A program made the translations under genes and the position numbers. From Siculibacillus sp. (GTDB lineage: Bacteria > Pseudomonadota > Alphaproteobacteria > Rhizobiales > Ancalomicrobiaceae), in the NCBI GenBank assembly GCA_030247555.1, contig JAOTSD010000008.1, positions 1 through 64,000 on the forward strand: a stretch of DNA of 64,000 bases. Reading direction: 5' to 3'. This document shows positions 8,911-17,520 of this stretch, in pieces (the first letter of the stretch is position 1; each line of letters starts with the position of its first letter). The notes beneath the pieces were generated by a model. The model made no database searches. It worked only from the letters and a program-made list of their open reading frames with translations, and was not told the origin of the DNA.

Positions 8911-9286
8911 TACGAACCTGGTCGTCCGCTACCTGACCGGCGACCATCCCGAACAGTCGGCTCGCGCGAGAAAACTCGTCGACGAGAATTCGGTCTTCGT
9001 CGGTCTCACCGTGGTCCTCGAAGTCGAATGGGTGTTGCGCAGCGCCTACGGCTTCGCGGTCGGCGACGTCACGCGCGCCTTGCGCGCCTTCGCCGGTCTG
9101 GCGAACGTGACGATCGCGGAAGCCGATCTCGTCGCCGCCGCGCTCGACCTCGCGGACAGGGGCATGGACTTCGCCGACGCCCTCCATCTCGGACAAGCTC
9201 GAGCCTGCGAGCGCTTCGTCACCTTCGACCGGAAATTCGTGAAGGCGGCCCGTGCCGCAGGGCACGACGAAGTGCAGGAAGCTTGA
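8897..9286 (+). CDS. vapC: PIN-domain ribonuclease toxin (VapC)
   Basis: 129 residues forming a full PIN domain, expected to cleave RNA with Mg2+ or Mn2+ bound by four acidic residues. The candidates are Asp5 (IAIDTN), Glu42/Glu44 (VLEVEWVL), Asp91/Asp94 (MDFADAL) and Asp111 (TFDRKF). All are present, so the toxin looks intact. ATG 8897 lies inside the antitoxin gene, 14 nt before its end, giving tight coupling. A symmetrical terminator follows at 9318-9346. The role is addiction, stabilising the plasmid. Confidence 0.9.
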   Translation: MIAIDTNLVVRYLTGDHPEQSARARKLVDENSVFVGLTVVLEVEWVLRSAYGFAVGDVTRALRAFAGLANVTIAEADLVAAALDLADRGMDFADALHLGQARACERFVTFDRKFVKAARAAGHDEVQEA

Positions 9287-9317
9287 TCCGTCCGCTTCTC
9301 GGGTCGTCCGAAACGGA

Positions 9318-9346
9318 AAAGCGCCCGACCGTGAGGTGGGCGCTTT
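9318..9346. terminator. Bidirectional intrinsic terminator
   Basis: A perfect 9-bp stem, AAAGCGCCC (9318-9326) with GGGCGCTTT (9338-9346), encloses an 11-nt loop. Short A and T runs flank it on each side. It lies between the convergent vapC (ending 9286) and the HTH antitoxin remnant (ending 9402), so it can stop transcription from both directions. Confidence 0.75.
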
Positions 9347-9401
9347 GACGAGAGACAGGGAATGCTCGAACGGTTCGATCGTCGTCGACGATGGTTCGAC
9401 G

Positions 9402-9703
9402 TCAGATGATCGCCTGCAGCGCCTTGTCGGCGATGACGTTGAGCAGTTTCAGCGCCGGGCCGGCAGGACGGGTCTCGCCTTGTTCCCACTTGCGAACGTC
9501 GAGGCGCTGGTGTGCAGGTGATGGGCGAACACTGGCTGGCTGAACTTCAGGCTTTCGCGCAGCCGCTTGATGTCGGCGGTATTGAACTCCCGCACCGGCG
9601 GTGGGCAGATGGCGTCGAATTCCCGCATCGTCACCTTGCCGATCGCGCCGGCCTCGTGAAGCACGGCGAGATCGCTCCGCAACGGCTCAGTGATCCTACG
9701 CAC
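9402..9703 (-). pseudogene. NadS/HigA-like HTH antitoxin, frameshifted
   Basis: From GTG 9703 the sequence reads as a typical RelE-partner antitoxin: KVTMREFDAICPPPVREF, then SLKFSQPVFAHHLHTSAST. It then leaves frame. Shifting frame at about 9495-9497 restores the expected continuation RKWEQGETRPAGPALKLL and ends at the stop at 9402, the usual family length (about 100 residues). One base appears to be missing between the Thr and Arg codons, inside the HTH. Unshifted, the protein ends 84 residues in, at 9449. No RelE-type toxin gene is next to it. The shift could be a sequencing error, but the lack of a toxin partner fits decay. Confidence 0.75.
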
Positions 9704-9770
9704 GATACAACTCCCTCACCCAACGCGACCGCGCCGCATTCAGAAGGCGAGCCACCGACACCTCCAAACC

Positions 9771-9822
9771 ATACCCGATGCGGGTATAATTTCCATACCG
9801 CATCGCGTCCGCGAGGCGGTAT
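9771..9822. promoter_or_regulatory. Two related dyads upstream of the antitoxin remnant
   Basis: Dyad one is ATACCCG (9771-9777), a 3-nt spacer and CGGGTAT (9781-9787). Dyad two is ATACCGC (9795-9801), a 14-nt spacer and GCGGTAT (9816-9822). All four arms share the core ATACCSS. They sit 68-119 nt upstream of the frameshifted HTH antitoxin start and abut the DUF6117 gene end at 9825. They are most likely the autoregulatory operator of the antitoxin operon. Confidence 0.55.
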
Positions 9823-9824
9823 GA

Positions 9825-10040
9825 TCATCCCGGCGGAACATAGGCCTCGAACGGGTTCCCCTCGGCGAGGTGGCCGAAGGGCGTGAAGACGAAGTCCTCG
9901 CCGCTCCGCCCCACGGCGCAGATGACCCAGCGCGGTGCGCCGGTCGCGGCGTCGGCGCATTCCATCAGGGCGAGATCGTCACTTTTCGCCGCGCGGACGA
10001 GTGTCTCGAAGTTCGCCCGCGCGTGTTCGGGGATGCTCAT
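9825..10040 (-). CDS. DUF6117 family small plasmid protein
   Basis: 71 residues, starting at ATG 10040. The whole protein matches the DUF6117 pattern as I know it: MSIPEHARANFETLVRAA, then ALMECADAATGAPRWVICA, then FTPFGHLAEGNPFEAY near the end. It is a soluble protein with no signal peptide. Family members are small and of unknown function and recur on alphaproteobacterial plasmids near ParB-like and DUF932 genes, as here. It lies 102 nt downstream of the ParB-like gene on the same strand. Confidence 0.8.
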   Translation of the reverse strand: MSIPEHARANFETLVRAAKSDDLALMECADAATGAPRWVICAVGRSGEDFVFTPFGHLAEGNPFEAYVPPG

Positions 10041-10142
10041 GGGGGAGACCTTTCCTGAAACGCGATCGCCCGGCGTCGACCGCCGGCGCGGGATCGGTGA
10101 TGAAAGCAGGGAGAGGCCGAGGCCCCTCCCCGCCCGCGATAG

Positions 10143-12284
10143 TCATTCCGCTGCAGCGGAGAGCTCCTCCTCGTCGGTCGTCACACCGTCCTCATCGCCC
10201 GAGGCGAGGAAGGCCGGCAGATCGCCCTCGTCGACGCCGTCGGGCTCGACCATCGGATCGGCGGCCGCACCGTCGAGATCCGATCTCCGCAGCGGCTCCG
10301 GCACCCAGCCGGTCTCGGCGAGCAGGCGTTCGGCCTCCTTCGCCATGTCGCCCTTCTTCAGGTGATCGATGAGCTCCACCGCCCGCTCGCCGGCCCCCTC
10401 GCGCACCGCCTCGAGGATGCGCGCCTTGGGGGCGCGACCGAGGTAGTTGGCGACCGTCGGCCGCCAGCCGGCCTCCACCATGTCGAGCCCGACGGCACGG
10501 GCGAGCCGATCGGCCTGGGCGAGCCGGGTGCGCAAGGCCTGCTCGGTGACGCCGGAACCGCCATAGGGGTTCGGCTTCTCGTGGAGGGCGTTGACGCCGT
10601 AAGCGACGCAATGGGCGAGGAGCGCCATCCGGCTCGCCTCGTCGAGCCCGTCGAGCCAGTCCCACCGCGCCTGGTCGCCGGCCGGCAGATGATCGCCCCA
10701 CTGTTCCTGCCGCTCGGCAACCGCCTTGGCCGACGGGCAGTCCTTCAGCTCCTCGTTCTGCGCGGGGAACCAGACCTGGCGGACGCTCGCCTCCAGACAG
10801 CCGGTCGGCACCCGCGACAGGAACGTGTCCGACACCAGCTTGTGCAGCAAGAGCGTCATCGCGACCTGCGGATGACCGGCGACCGCGTCGCGAAGCGCCA
10901 GCGTGCGATGGGCGGTCAGTTCGGCGAGGAGACGATCGGGGAGCGGCTTCAGCCCGTCGTCTTCCTCTTCCGTTTCGATCACCGCCACCTGTTCTCCGGC
11001 GACGGTGATGGTGCTCGACCGCGCGATCGGCTCGTGCGGATCGAGTTCGGAGTTCTCATCCGCTTCGAGGATCTCGCCGGTCTCCTCGTCGATCATCGGT
11101 TCATCCTCGGGGCGGACATAGCCCCGTTCGACCGTCAGGTGCCCCTGCGGATCGAGACCGACGAAAGCGCCGGCGCGGCCGATCTCGGCCGGATCGAATT
11201 GCAGCGGCCGATCCTCGAAACCGGTGAGCGCCGTCTCGATCTCACCGAGCCGCGTGTCGACCTCGTCGGGATACTCATCGGCCGTGGCATGTTCCGCCTC
11301 GATGCGATCGCGCTCGACTTCCAGCGCGGCGATCGTTGCACGTTCCCCCTCCGTCAGGTCGACGGCCGTGCCGGTGAGCCGGCGCAGGCCCTGGGTGTGG
11401 CCATAAGGGAACCCGACGGCGACCTCGATCCACTTCCAGCCCTCGCCGGCGATCTCGTCGGCCGCGGCCTTCAGCTTCTCGGCCACCAGCCGATCGAGCA
11501 GGGCGACGTCCTCGAGCCAGCCGCCGCCATCGGTCTGGAAGAGGTCACGCAGCACGGTCCCGCCCGCCGCCTCGTAGACCTCGACGCCGACGAAGAGCGC
11601 ACGCTTGTCGGAGGCCGCGACCGAGGTCTCGGTCAGCGCCCGGCGGATGTTCCACGGCTCCTTCTGCCAACCGTGGCGGACCGCCTCCCACACCTGCTCC
11701 TGGCGGGCGTGATCGGACGAGACGGTGAAGGCCATCAGCTGTTCGAGCGTCATCGCGTCCTCGGCGTAGAGGTCGAGCAGCTTCGGCGACACGGTGACGA
11801 GGCGCAGGCGCTGTTTCACCACGTTGACGCCGACGAAGAAGGCGGCGGCGATCGCCTCTTCGGTCATCCCCTTGTCGCGCATCGCCTGAAAGGCGCGGAA
11901 CTGGTCGAGCGGATGGAGCGGCGCCCGCTCGATGTTCTCGGCGAGCGACAACTCGTCGATCAGGATGTCGCCCTTCGCCTCGGAGACGATGCAGGGCACC
12001 GGCGCGGTCCGGGCGAGGCGCTTCTCCTTCACCAGGCGTTCGAGCGCCCGATAGCGGCGCCCACCGGCCGGCACCTCGTAGAGGCCGGTCTCCTGGCCCT
12101 CGGCATCGACCACGGCACGGACGTGCAGCGACTGGATGAGCCCGCGCCGGGCGATCGACTCGGCGAGCTCCTCGATCGACAGCCCGGCCTTCACGCGCCG
12201 GACGTTCGACTGGCTCAGCACCAGCTTGTCGAAGGGGATGTCGCGCGACGACGCCAGCGTGATCTTCGGGGAAGTCTTGGTCAT
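10143..12284 (-). CDS. Large ParB/Spo0J-family plasmid protein
   Basis: 713 residues. Residues about 15-120 are a ParB N-terminal domain: IPFDKLVLSQSNVRRVKAG, then YEVPAGGRRYRALERL (the nucleotide-binding GxRRxRA box), then ELSLAENIERAPLHPLDQF. An HTH follows (about 125-180, GMTEEAIAAAFFVGVNVVKQRL). The long, acidic C-terminal part lacks a known domain. This roughly 700-residue form is distinct from the RepB at 55711 and typically sits in plasmid accessory-backbone blocks. It may act in gene regulation or DNA handling rather than partition; no ParA gene is adjacent. One copy of the shared leader element precedes it. Confidence 0.85.
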   Translation of the reverse strand: MTKTSPKITLASSRDIPFDKLVLSQSNVRRVKAGLSIEELAESIARRGLIQSLHVRAVVDAEGQETGLYEVPAGGRRYRALERLVKEKRLARTAPVPCIVSEAKGDILIDELSLAENIERAPLHPLDQFRAFQAMRDKGMTEEAIAAAFFVGVNVVKQRLRLVTVSPKLLDLYAEDAMTLEQLMAFTVSSDHARQEQVWEAVRHGWQKEPWNIRRALTETSVAASDKRALFVGVEVYEAAGGTVLRDLFQTDGGGWLEDVALLDRLVAEKLKAAADEIAGEGWKWIEVAVGFPYGHTQGLRRLTGTAVDLTEGERATIAALEVERDRIEAEHATADEYPDEVDTRLGEIETALTGFEDRPLQFDPAEIGRAGAFVGLDPQGHLTVERGYVRPEDEPMIDEETGEILEADENSELDPHEPIARSSTITVAGEQVAVIETEEEDDGLKPLPDRLLAELTAHRTLALRDAVAGHPQVAMTLLLHKLVSDTFLSRVPTGCLEASVRQVWFPAQNEELKDCPSAKAVAERQEQWGDHLPAGDQARWDWLDGLDEASRMALLAHCVAYGVNALHEKPNPYGGSGVTEQALRTRLAQADRLARAVGLDMVEAGWRPTVANYLGRAPKARILEAVREGAGERAVELIDHLKKGDMAKEAERLLAETGWVPEPLRRSDLDGAAADPMVEPDGVDEGDLPAFLASGDEDGVTTDEEELSAAAE

Positions 12285-12316
12285 GGATCCTGCTCCGCGA
12301 CGAGCGCCGAGAGACT

Positions 12317-12368
12317 CTCTCTCCGGCCCGAACTCGTCACCAAGCGCAGCGCCGCCCTCTTCCTCTCG
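12317..12368 (-). repeat. Shared leader element, copy 2
   Basis: On the minus strand this 52-nt segment begins CGAGAGGAAGAGGGCGGC and ends GGGCCGGAGAGAG, with GGTGAC in the middle. It ends 32 nt before the start codon of the ParB-like gene. It matches copy 3 (14557-14608) almost exactly at both ends and in the central GGTGAC. Confidence 0.65.
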
Positions 12369-12435
12369 AGGACGGCGCCGCAGGATGTTGACCCGAGGTC
12401 GGGCAAAGAACGAGACGAACCGGATGGCCGGGGCT

Positions 12436-12951
12436 TCAGTCCTCGGCGAAACCGTTGAGCTCGAGGTCCTTGATGCGGACGATCATGCTCCGCCGCGGAT
12501 CGTGCGGCAGCTCCTCGAAGCCGAAGCGGCGGTAGAAGTCGCGGACTTCTTCGCCGAGCGGATGGGTGAGGACACCGAAACAACCGACCCGCCGCGCCAC
12601 CACCACCGAGGTCTTCAACGCATAGAACAGCAGTGATCGGGCGATCCCGATCCCCTGATGGCGTCGGTCGACTGCCAATTGCCCCAGGAGAAAGATCGGG
12701 ATCTCGGTGGGCTTGTTTCGTTGCGCGCTTTTCGCCAGGAACTCCCGCTCGATGTGCCCGGTGCTCAGTGTGACGTATCCGACGATGGCGCCGCTCTCGA
12801 CGTCGCACAGCACGGTGGTTCGTGAGAGCCCCGTCTGTTGGTTCTGCCAAGCATGACGCCGGAACCACTGGTTCATCGACTCTCGACCGCAATCGAAGTC
12901 GCTGCGTTCATCACCTTCCTCGAGGGGTCGGGGCGGTCTCAGTCGCGCCAT
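12436..12951 (-). CDS. GNAT acetyltransferase toxin (TacT-like)
   Basis: 171 residues with a full GNAT fold. The acetyl-CoA pyrophosphate loop is LAVDRRHQGIGIARSLL (residues about 92-108, QxxGxG/A type). The C-terminal FYRRFGFEELPHDPRRSM segment is typical of the TacT/AtaT toxin group. These toxins acetylate the amino group of charged tRNAs and stop translation. ATG 12951 overlaps the end of the DUF1778 antitoxin gene by 13 nt, as in tacAT operons. The catalytic Tyr is probably in the DFYRRFGF segment. Confidence 0.9.
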   Translation of the reverse strand: MARLRPPRPLEEGDERSDFDCGRESMNQWFRRHAWQNQQTGLSRTTVLCDVESGAIVGYVTLSTGHIEREFLAKSAQRNKPTEIPIFLLGQLAVDRRHQGIGIARSLLFYALKTSVVVARRVGCFGVLTHPLGEEVRDFYRRFGFEELPHDPRRSMIVRIKDLELNGFAED

Positions 12952-13205
12952 GCCGGCTTCGTTCCAGCGAGATCGCGTAGGGCCGGGCTATCCTTCGCCG
13001 AGCTTTCCACCCAGGCTTCGAACCGTTCCCAGTCCGCAGCCGGGATGACGACGCGGGCTTGTTGCGCCATCTCGGTCTCGGCCGCCTCGACCGCCTTGCG
13101 GCGGATGAAGTCGCTGAGATTGGTGCGCGACTGCGCCGCCGCTGCTTCGAGCAGCTCGCGCTCCTGCGCCGAGACCCGTACGCTCACCGGTGCCAGATGA
13201 CCCAT
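12939..13205 (-). CDS. DUF1778 ribbon-helix-helix antitoxin (TacA-like)
   Basis: 88 residues. The N-terminal ribbon-helix-helix (VSVRVSAQERELLEAAAAQ, then TNLSDFIRRKAVEAAE) binds DNA as a dimer. The C-terminal tail (VVIPAADWERFEAWVESS) matches the toxin-neutralising segment of the DUF1778 family. ATG 13205 has GAAGGAG about 6 nt upstream. It lies first in a two-gene operon with the GNAT toxin and should repress its own promoter in the 13206-13260 region. Confidence 0.9.
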   Translation of the reverse strand: MGHLAPVSVRVSAQERELLEAAAAQSRTNLSDFIRRKAVEAAETEMAQQARVVIPAADWERFEAWVESSAKDSPALRDLAGTKPAWRD

Positions 13206-13329
13206 CGACGTGCTCCTTCGTGGTCGTAGGACAATAGCATACGATCACGTCTTCACCAACATCGCCGCGCCGCCGGAGACAGCCCAATCCCGGAGGAGCG
13301 GCGTATCTCCCCTCCGGGGGAAGGCGCGA

Positions 13330-14523
13330 TCACGCCGCTCGGTCGAGCAGTTTCTTCGCCTTCGCCTCCATGTCGAGGCGGGCGTCCTGATGCGGCTTGT
13401 CGCGCGCGACCGCCGTGATGCCCTGGACGAAGTCGAAGATGCTCGCCGGCGGGTGGCCCTCTTCGGCGAGCACCGTCTCGATGATCTTCGCGGTCTCGCC
13501 CTTCGAGAAGCCGCGACGCCTCAGGAAGTCACTGCGGTCCTCGTCGGTCTTGGCGACGATCCGCTCCCGCGCTGCCCGGATGCCCTCGACGAAGGGGCGC
13601 GGCGACGATTTGGCGAAGTTCATCAACGCCGGCGCCGCCTCGTGGGCGAAGCGCGAGGCGGCGTATTTGGAATGGCGGATGGTGATCTCCTCGAAATCCT
13701 CGACGCCCCACAGGTTCCGGTTCTGGCACACGGCACGCAGATAGAAGCTCGCCATGCCGAGCGTCTTGGCCCCGACCTCGGAGTTCCAACAGTAGAAGCC
13801 GCGGAAGAACAGGTCGGGCGAGCCGTCGGGCAGTCGCCCCGCCTCGATCGGGTTGAGATCGTCGACGAGAAACAGAAACACGTCGCGGTCGCTGGCATAG
13901 AGCGTCGTCGTGTCCCGGGTGACGTCGACGCGCGGGTTGTAGATGCCGGTCGACCAGTCGAGCACGCCGGGGATCTTCCAGCGCGTGTCACCGGTGCCGT
14001 TGCCGGCGATGCGCTGCACCGCCTCGACCAGTTCATGGTCGTAGATGCGGCCATAGTCCGGGCCGGTGACGGCACGCAGCTCGACCCGACCATCGTCGGT
14101 CTCGAGCGTCTTGATCTGCTCACCCCTATGGGTGCTCAGCCCATACTGCAGATTGATGCCGGCGAGCGTGGCTGGAAGTTGACGGAGATAAGTCGCGGGT
14201 GCGCCGACCTGGGCGGCGAGCTGGCCGAAGCTCCAGTGTGTCGGCACGACCGGCGCCTCCGCCCCCGGCAGGATCAGCGCCAGACGCTCGCCGTCGCTGC
14301 GGTTCGCCTCGACGTGGATGAGGTCGGTCGCGACGACGCGAGTCTGGCTGCGCTCCGACCGGTCACGCACCGCGCGCCCCAGATCTCCGAGCGACAGGAA
14401 CCGCTCGTCGTCGGGCCGCGAGAACCACTCCGACGACACCCGCCCGACCCGCTCGCCGCGCGTCACATCCACCTTGTAGCCGCCGCTCGCTTCGCGCCGC
14501 GCATCGAGAACCTGCATGTTCAT
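13330..14523 (-). CDS. DUF932 plasmid protein
   Basis: 397 residues from ATG 14523, chosen because GGAG lies about 9 nt upstream; the frame is open further up without protein-like sequence. The DUF932 core is clear: [39 protein letters not shown] and [13 protein letters not shown], then a helical Lys-rich end ([13 protein letters not shown]). The family is frequent on plasmids and phages. Its function is unproven, although single-strand DNA or anti-restriction roles have been suggested. The gene carries the third copy of the shared leader element. Confidence 0.85.
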   Translation of the reverse strand: MNMQVLDARREASGGYKVDVTRGERVGRVSSEWFSRPDDERFLSLGDLGRAVRDRSERSQTRVVATDLIHVEANRSDGERLALILPGAEAPVVPTHWSFGQLAAQVGAPATYLRQLPATLAGINLQYGLSTHRGEQIKTLETDDGRVELRAVTGPDYGRIYDHELVEAVQRIAGNGTGDTRWKIPGVLDWSTGIYNPRVDVTRDTTTLYASDRDVFLFLVDDLNPIEAGRLPDGSPDLFFRGFYCWNSEVGAKTLGMASFYLRAVCQNRNLWGVEDFEEITIRHSKYAASRFAHEAAPALMNFAKSSPRPFVEGIRAARERIVAKTDEDRSDFLRRRGFSKGETAKIIETVLAEEGHPPASIFDFVQGITAVARDKPHQDARLDMEAKAKKLLDRAA

Positions 14524-14556
14524 GGAACCGATCTCCGCGACGGGCGCCGGAAGACC

Positions 14557-14608
14557 CTCTCTCCGGCCCTCACCCGTCACCGACCTGCCGTCCGCCCTCT
14601 CCCTCTCG
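14557..14608 (-). repeat. Shared leader element, copy 3
   Basis: On the minus strand this 52-nt segment begins CGAGAGGGAGAGGGCGG and ends GGGCCGGAGAGAG with a central GGTGAC. It lies 33 nt before ATG 14523 of the DUF932 gene. Position, orientation and length match copies 1 and 2. Confidence 0.65.
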
Positions 14609-14700
14609 CGGCTTCCCGGCACACCGAGCGGCCGAGGCTCGGGCCTCGGTCGCCGCACCGCCCCTCCATGTCGGGACCTTCGTCGCGCGGGGAAGCGGGC

Positions 14701-14877
14701 TCAATGAGCCCGCCACGGATCATATTCGGCGAGCACCTCGACATCATCGCCCTCGTCGAGTTCGTCGGCCGGCAGGACGCCGAATTCGGCACCGGAGCGA
14801 AAGAGAACGACCGGGACCATCAGGGTGCGGGCGAGATCGAGCGCGTGAGACCGAGCCAGAGCAAGATCGCGGGACAT
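14701..14877 (-). CDS. Small hypothetical plasmid protein
   Basis: 58 residues from ATG 14877, with GGAG 6-7 nt upstream. The sequence is regular and acidic toward the end ([20 protein letters not shown], then [18 protein letters not shown]), as expected for a real small folded protein. It has no signal peptide or recognised domain. It lies upstream of the DUF932 gene on the same strand and probably belongs to the backbone block. I do not recognise the family with confidence. Confidence 0.6.
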   Translation of the reverse strand: MSRDLALARSHALDLARTLMVPVVLFRSGAEFGVLPADELDEGDDVEVLAEYDPWRAH

Positions 14878-15185
14878 GGGGAGGCTCCATCCGGGAGCGG
14901 GGCCGATCCCCGCTCGATGGCTCCCAGAGGTCGAACCACGGCCGCGATCACCGTGCCGGCCCCGGCCGGTCGGCGGCACGCGCGCGTAGCCGACCCCGAA
15001 GCGGGTTGATCGTCACGAGGCCGGGGTTCGACGGGAAGAGGGCCGAGAAGAGCGGGGAACGGTTTCGCCGTGCAGTGGGATCCGAACCCAGCCACCACAG
15101 CGCTGTCCGACGTTCGTCCAGCAGTGTTTACGCAGCGTCAATGAGTTCGAGCGCATCTTCCCGATCGAGTGGCATTCCAGTGAGG
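14878..15185. other. Divergent intergenic region, no clear element
   Basis: About 308 nt separate the small minus-strand gene from the chemoreceptor. The chemoreceptor frame is open through part of this stretch, but the residues there do not look like protein. I see no strong promoter, hairpin or repeat. Confidence 0.3.
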
Positions 15186-17252
15186 ATGAACAGCGCGATG
15201 ACCCGACCGACGTTCGATCTCTCGATCTCCTCGAAGGTCTTGATGCTGTGCCTCCTGCCGATCCTGGTACTCGCCGGTCTGGCGGCGCAGATGCTGTCGA
15301 CCGAGCGCGTCGATGCGGGCCGCGCGCGCCGGATCGCCGACGTCGTCCGGCTCGCTCCGGCGATTTCCGGCCTCATCCACGAGTTGCAACGCGAACGCGG
15401 GATCTCCTCGGGCTTCATCGCCTCGAAGGGCGCGGGCTTCGCCGAGGAGATGAGCCGCCAACGTCTCGATACCGATCGAGCGCTCGCCACCTTCCGGGAC
15501 TCCTTCGACCAGTCCGACCGCCTGCCCGATGCCGAGGCCTTTCGCCGACCTCTCGACGAGGCCCGGCGTGGCGTCGCCGAGATCGACACGGTCCGCAAGG
15601 GCATCTCGTCGCTGACGACGCCGGCGGCGGAGGCGATCGCCTACTACACCGCGACCATCGGCCGTCTGCTCGCCATGACCGAGAGCGTGTCGAGCAGCGC
15701 CCACGCACCCGAGGTGAACCGCGCCGCGACCGCCTGGAACGCCCTGCTCGCCGCCAAGGAACTGGCCGGGCGCGAACGCGCCACCGGCGCGGCCGGCTTC
15801 GGAGCCGGCACGTTTTCCCCGGAGGCTCATCGTTTGCTACTGCGTCTCGCGGCCGAGCAGGATTCCGCCGTCGCGACCTTCCGGCGGCTGGCGACCTCGG
15901 AGCAGATCACGGCCTGGGACGCGGCGCTCGGCGACACCGTCCAAACCGACGTCGACCGGATGCGAGCGATCGCCTGGAACGCGCCGTTCGGTTCCGACGT
16001 CCGCTCGGTTCCGGCGAAGGCCTGGTTCGCGGCGGCGACCAGCCGGATCGATGCCATGAAGGGGATCGAGGACCGTGCCGCCATCGACATCGTCGCGCTC
16101 GTGGACAACCTCGCCCGGAGCGCCGGCCTGCGGTTCTGGGGCCTGACCGGGTTCCTGGTCCTCGTCGTCGCCGGAACGATCGCCTTCTCGATCGTCCTCG
16201 CCCGCAACATCACCCGACCGATCGCCGACCTGACCGGCTGGACTCGTCGGCTGGCCGAGAACGACACCGATCTGGCAATCCGCGGTCATGACCGGCGCGA
16301 TGAGATCGGCGACATGGTCCGCGCGCTCGAAGTCCTGCGCCGCCACGCGGTCGAACGTCTGCGCCTCGACGAGACGGTGCGCACCGATCGCGACCGCGAG
16401 CGGGATCGGCGCGCCGGAATGGAGAGGGTCGTCGAGGAATTCCGCTCGTCGGTCTCCTCGATGCTGGTGTCGATGGAGACCGAGACGTCGACGGTCCGCA
16501 CCACGGCAGTCACCCTCGCCGATCTCGCCCGTGCCGCCGAGACCGACGCCGGCGTGGTCGAGACCGCGACGGCGGGCGCCTCGTCGAACGTCCAGGCGGT
16601 CGCCGCGGCGACCGAGGAACTCGCCGCCTCGATCCGCGAGATCGCCGGACAGACCCAGAGGGTCAACGCCGTCGTCGCCGAAGCGAGCCAGAGCGCCCAA
16701 GCGACCGACCGCGACGTCTCCTCGCTCGCCGACGCCGCCGAACGGATCGGTACGGTCGTCGGACTGATTCGCGACATCGCCGGTCAGACCAACCTCCTCG
16801 CCCTCAACGCGACCATCGAGGCCGCTCGCGCCGGCGAGGCCGGCCGAGGGTTCGCCGTCGTCGCCGCCGAGGTCAAGTCGCTCGCCCAGCAGACGGCGCA
16901 GGCGACGACCGAGATCGCCGATCAGGTCGCCGGCATCCAGACCTCGACCCGGAACGCGGTCGACGCCATTCGCGGCATCTCGCGCACGGTCGAGGACATC
17001 GCCGGCGTGACCGCGGTCATCGCCTCGGCGGTGGAGGAACAGGAGGCGGTCACCCGCGAGATCGCCGCCTCCGTCCAGGGCGTCTCCGACGGCACCGCCG
17101 TGGTGGTCGACAACATGCACGGGGTCAACGACGTCATCCGCGCGACCGCCGGTGAGGCCGGTCAGGTGAATGCCGCATCCGATGCGCTGTCGCTGACGAC
17201 GGCTCGCCTGTCGCAGGAAGTCGCGAAGTTCCTGAACGACGTCGCGGCGTGA
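15186..17252 (+). CDS. Methyl-accepting chemotaxis protein with NIT sensor domain
   Basis: About 688 residues. A transmembrane helix ([17 protein letters not shown]) leads into a nitrate/nitrite-sensing (NIT) domain with the signature [19 protein letters not shown] second membrane helix ([19 protein letters not shown]) is followed by HAMP and the cytoplasmic signalling hairpin ([18 protein letters not shown], then [13 protein letters not shown]). It should couple nitrate, nitrite or a similar ligand to CheA; no che genes are nearby, so it would plug into chromosomal arrays. The start could also be ATG 15198 (12 nt after GAGG), which loses four residues. No CheR-tethering pentapeptide is seen at the C terminus (FLNDVAA). 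Confidence 0.9.
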   Translation: MNSAMTRPTFDLSISSKVLMLCLLPILVLAGLAAQMLSTERVDAGRARRIADVVRLAPAISGLIHELQRERGISSGFIASKGAGFAEEMSRQRLDTDRALATFRDSFDQSDRLPDAEAFRRPLDEARRGVAEIDTVRKGISSLTTPAAEAIAYYTATIGRLLAMTESVSSSAHAPEVNRAATAWNALLAAKELAGRERATGAAGFGAGTFSPEAHRLLLRLAAEQDSAVATFRRLATSEQITAWDAALGDTVQTDVDRMRAIAWNAPFGSDVRSVPAKAWFAAATSRIDAMKGIEDRAAIDIVALVDNLARSAGLRFWGLTGFLVLVVAGTIAFSIVLARNITRPIADLTGWTRRLAENDTDLAIRGHDRRDEIGDMVRALEVLRRHAVERLRLDETVRTDRDRERDRRAGMERVVEEFRSSVSSMLVSMETETSTVRTTAVTLADLARAAETDAGVVETATAGASSNVQAVAAATEELAASIREIAGQTQRVNAVVAEASQSAQATDRDVSSLADAAERIGTVVGLIRDIAGQTNLLALNATIEAARAGEAGRGFAVVAAEVKSLAQQTAQATTEIADQVAGIQTSTRNAVDAIRGISRTVEDIAGVTAVIASAVEEQEAVTREIAASVQGVSDGTAVVVDNMHGVNDVIRATAGEAGQVNAASDALSLTTARLSQEVAKFLNDVAA

Positions 17253-17253
17253 A

Positions 17254-17520
17254 CTCGGCGCCCTGTCTGGCTCTATTCCGCTCACCTCGACCCATGTCGC
17301 CGCCAATCTCGCCCACATCGCGGCGTCGGTGACGCTCACCGCCCTGCTGTTGCGACGTCCCGGCCTCTTCCTTGCACTCGCCTGGGCCCATGCCGGCAGC
17401 AGTTTCCTGGTCTTCCTGTCGGCGCCCTACAACATGCCGGCCGACGAGATGCGCTTCCTCTGATTCTACGTGCTGGCCGGAGGCACCATCCTGCTGATCG
17501 GGGCGATCACGGGGTCATCC
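17254..17520 (+). pseudogene. Remnant of a small membrane-protein gene
   Basis: In one frame this stretch reads as hydrophobic protein: NLAHIAASVTLTALLLRRP, LFLALAWAHAGSSFLVFLS, then an in-frame TGA (17461-17463) after MPADEMRFL, then FYVLAGGTILLIGAITG. No start codon with a ribosome site exists at the left end. At the right it runs into the 3' end of the nickel exporter gene. It looks like the interior of a three- or four-helix membrane protein that lost its start and gained a stop. I cannot name the parent family. Confidence 0.55.

Noticed and set aside
10143-10165. Palindrome CCGCTGCAGCGG near 10148
   Set aside because: It lies within the coding end of the ParB-like gene and reflects Ala/Ser codons; no T-run follows.
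15837-17339. 500-codon minus-strand frame opposite the chemoreceptor
   Set aside because: It is antisense to a well-conserved HAMP and signalling domain and has repetitive Gly/Asp/Arg composition.
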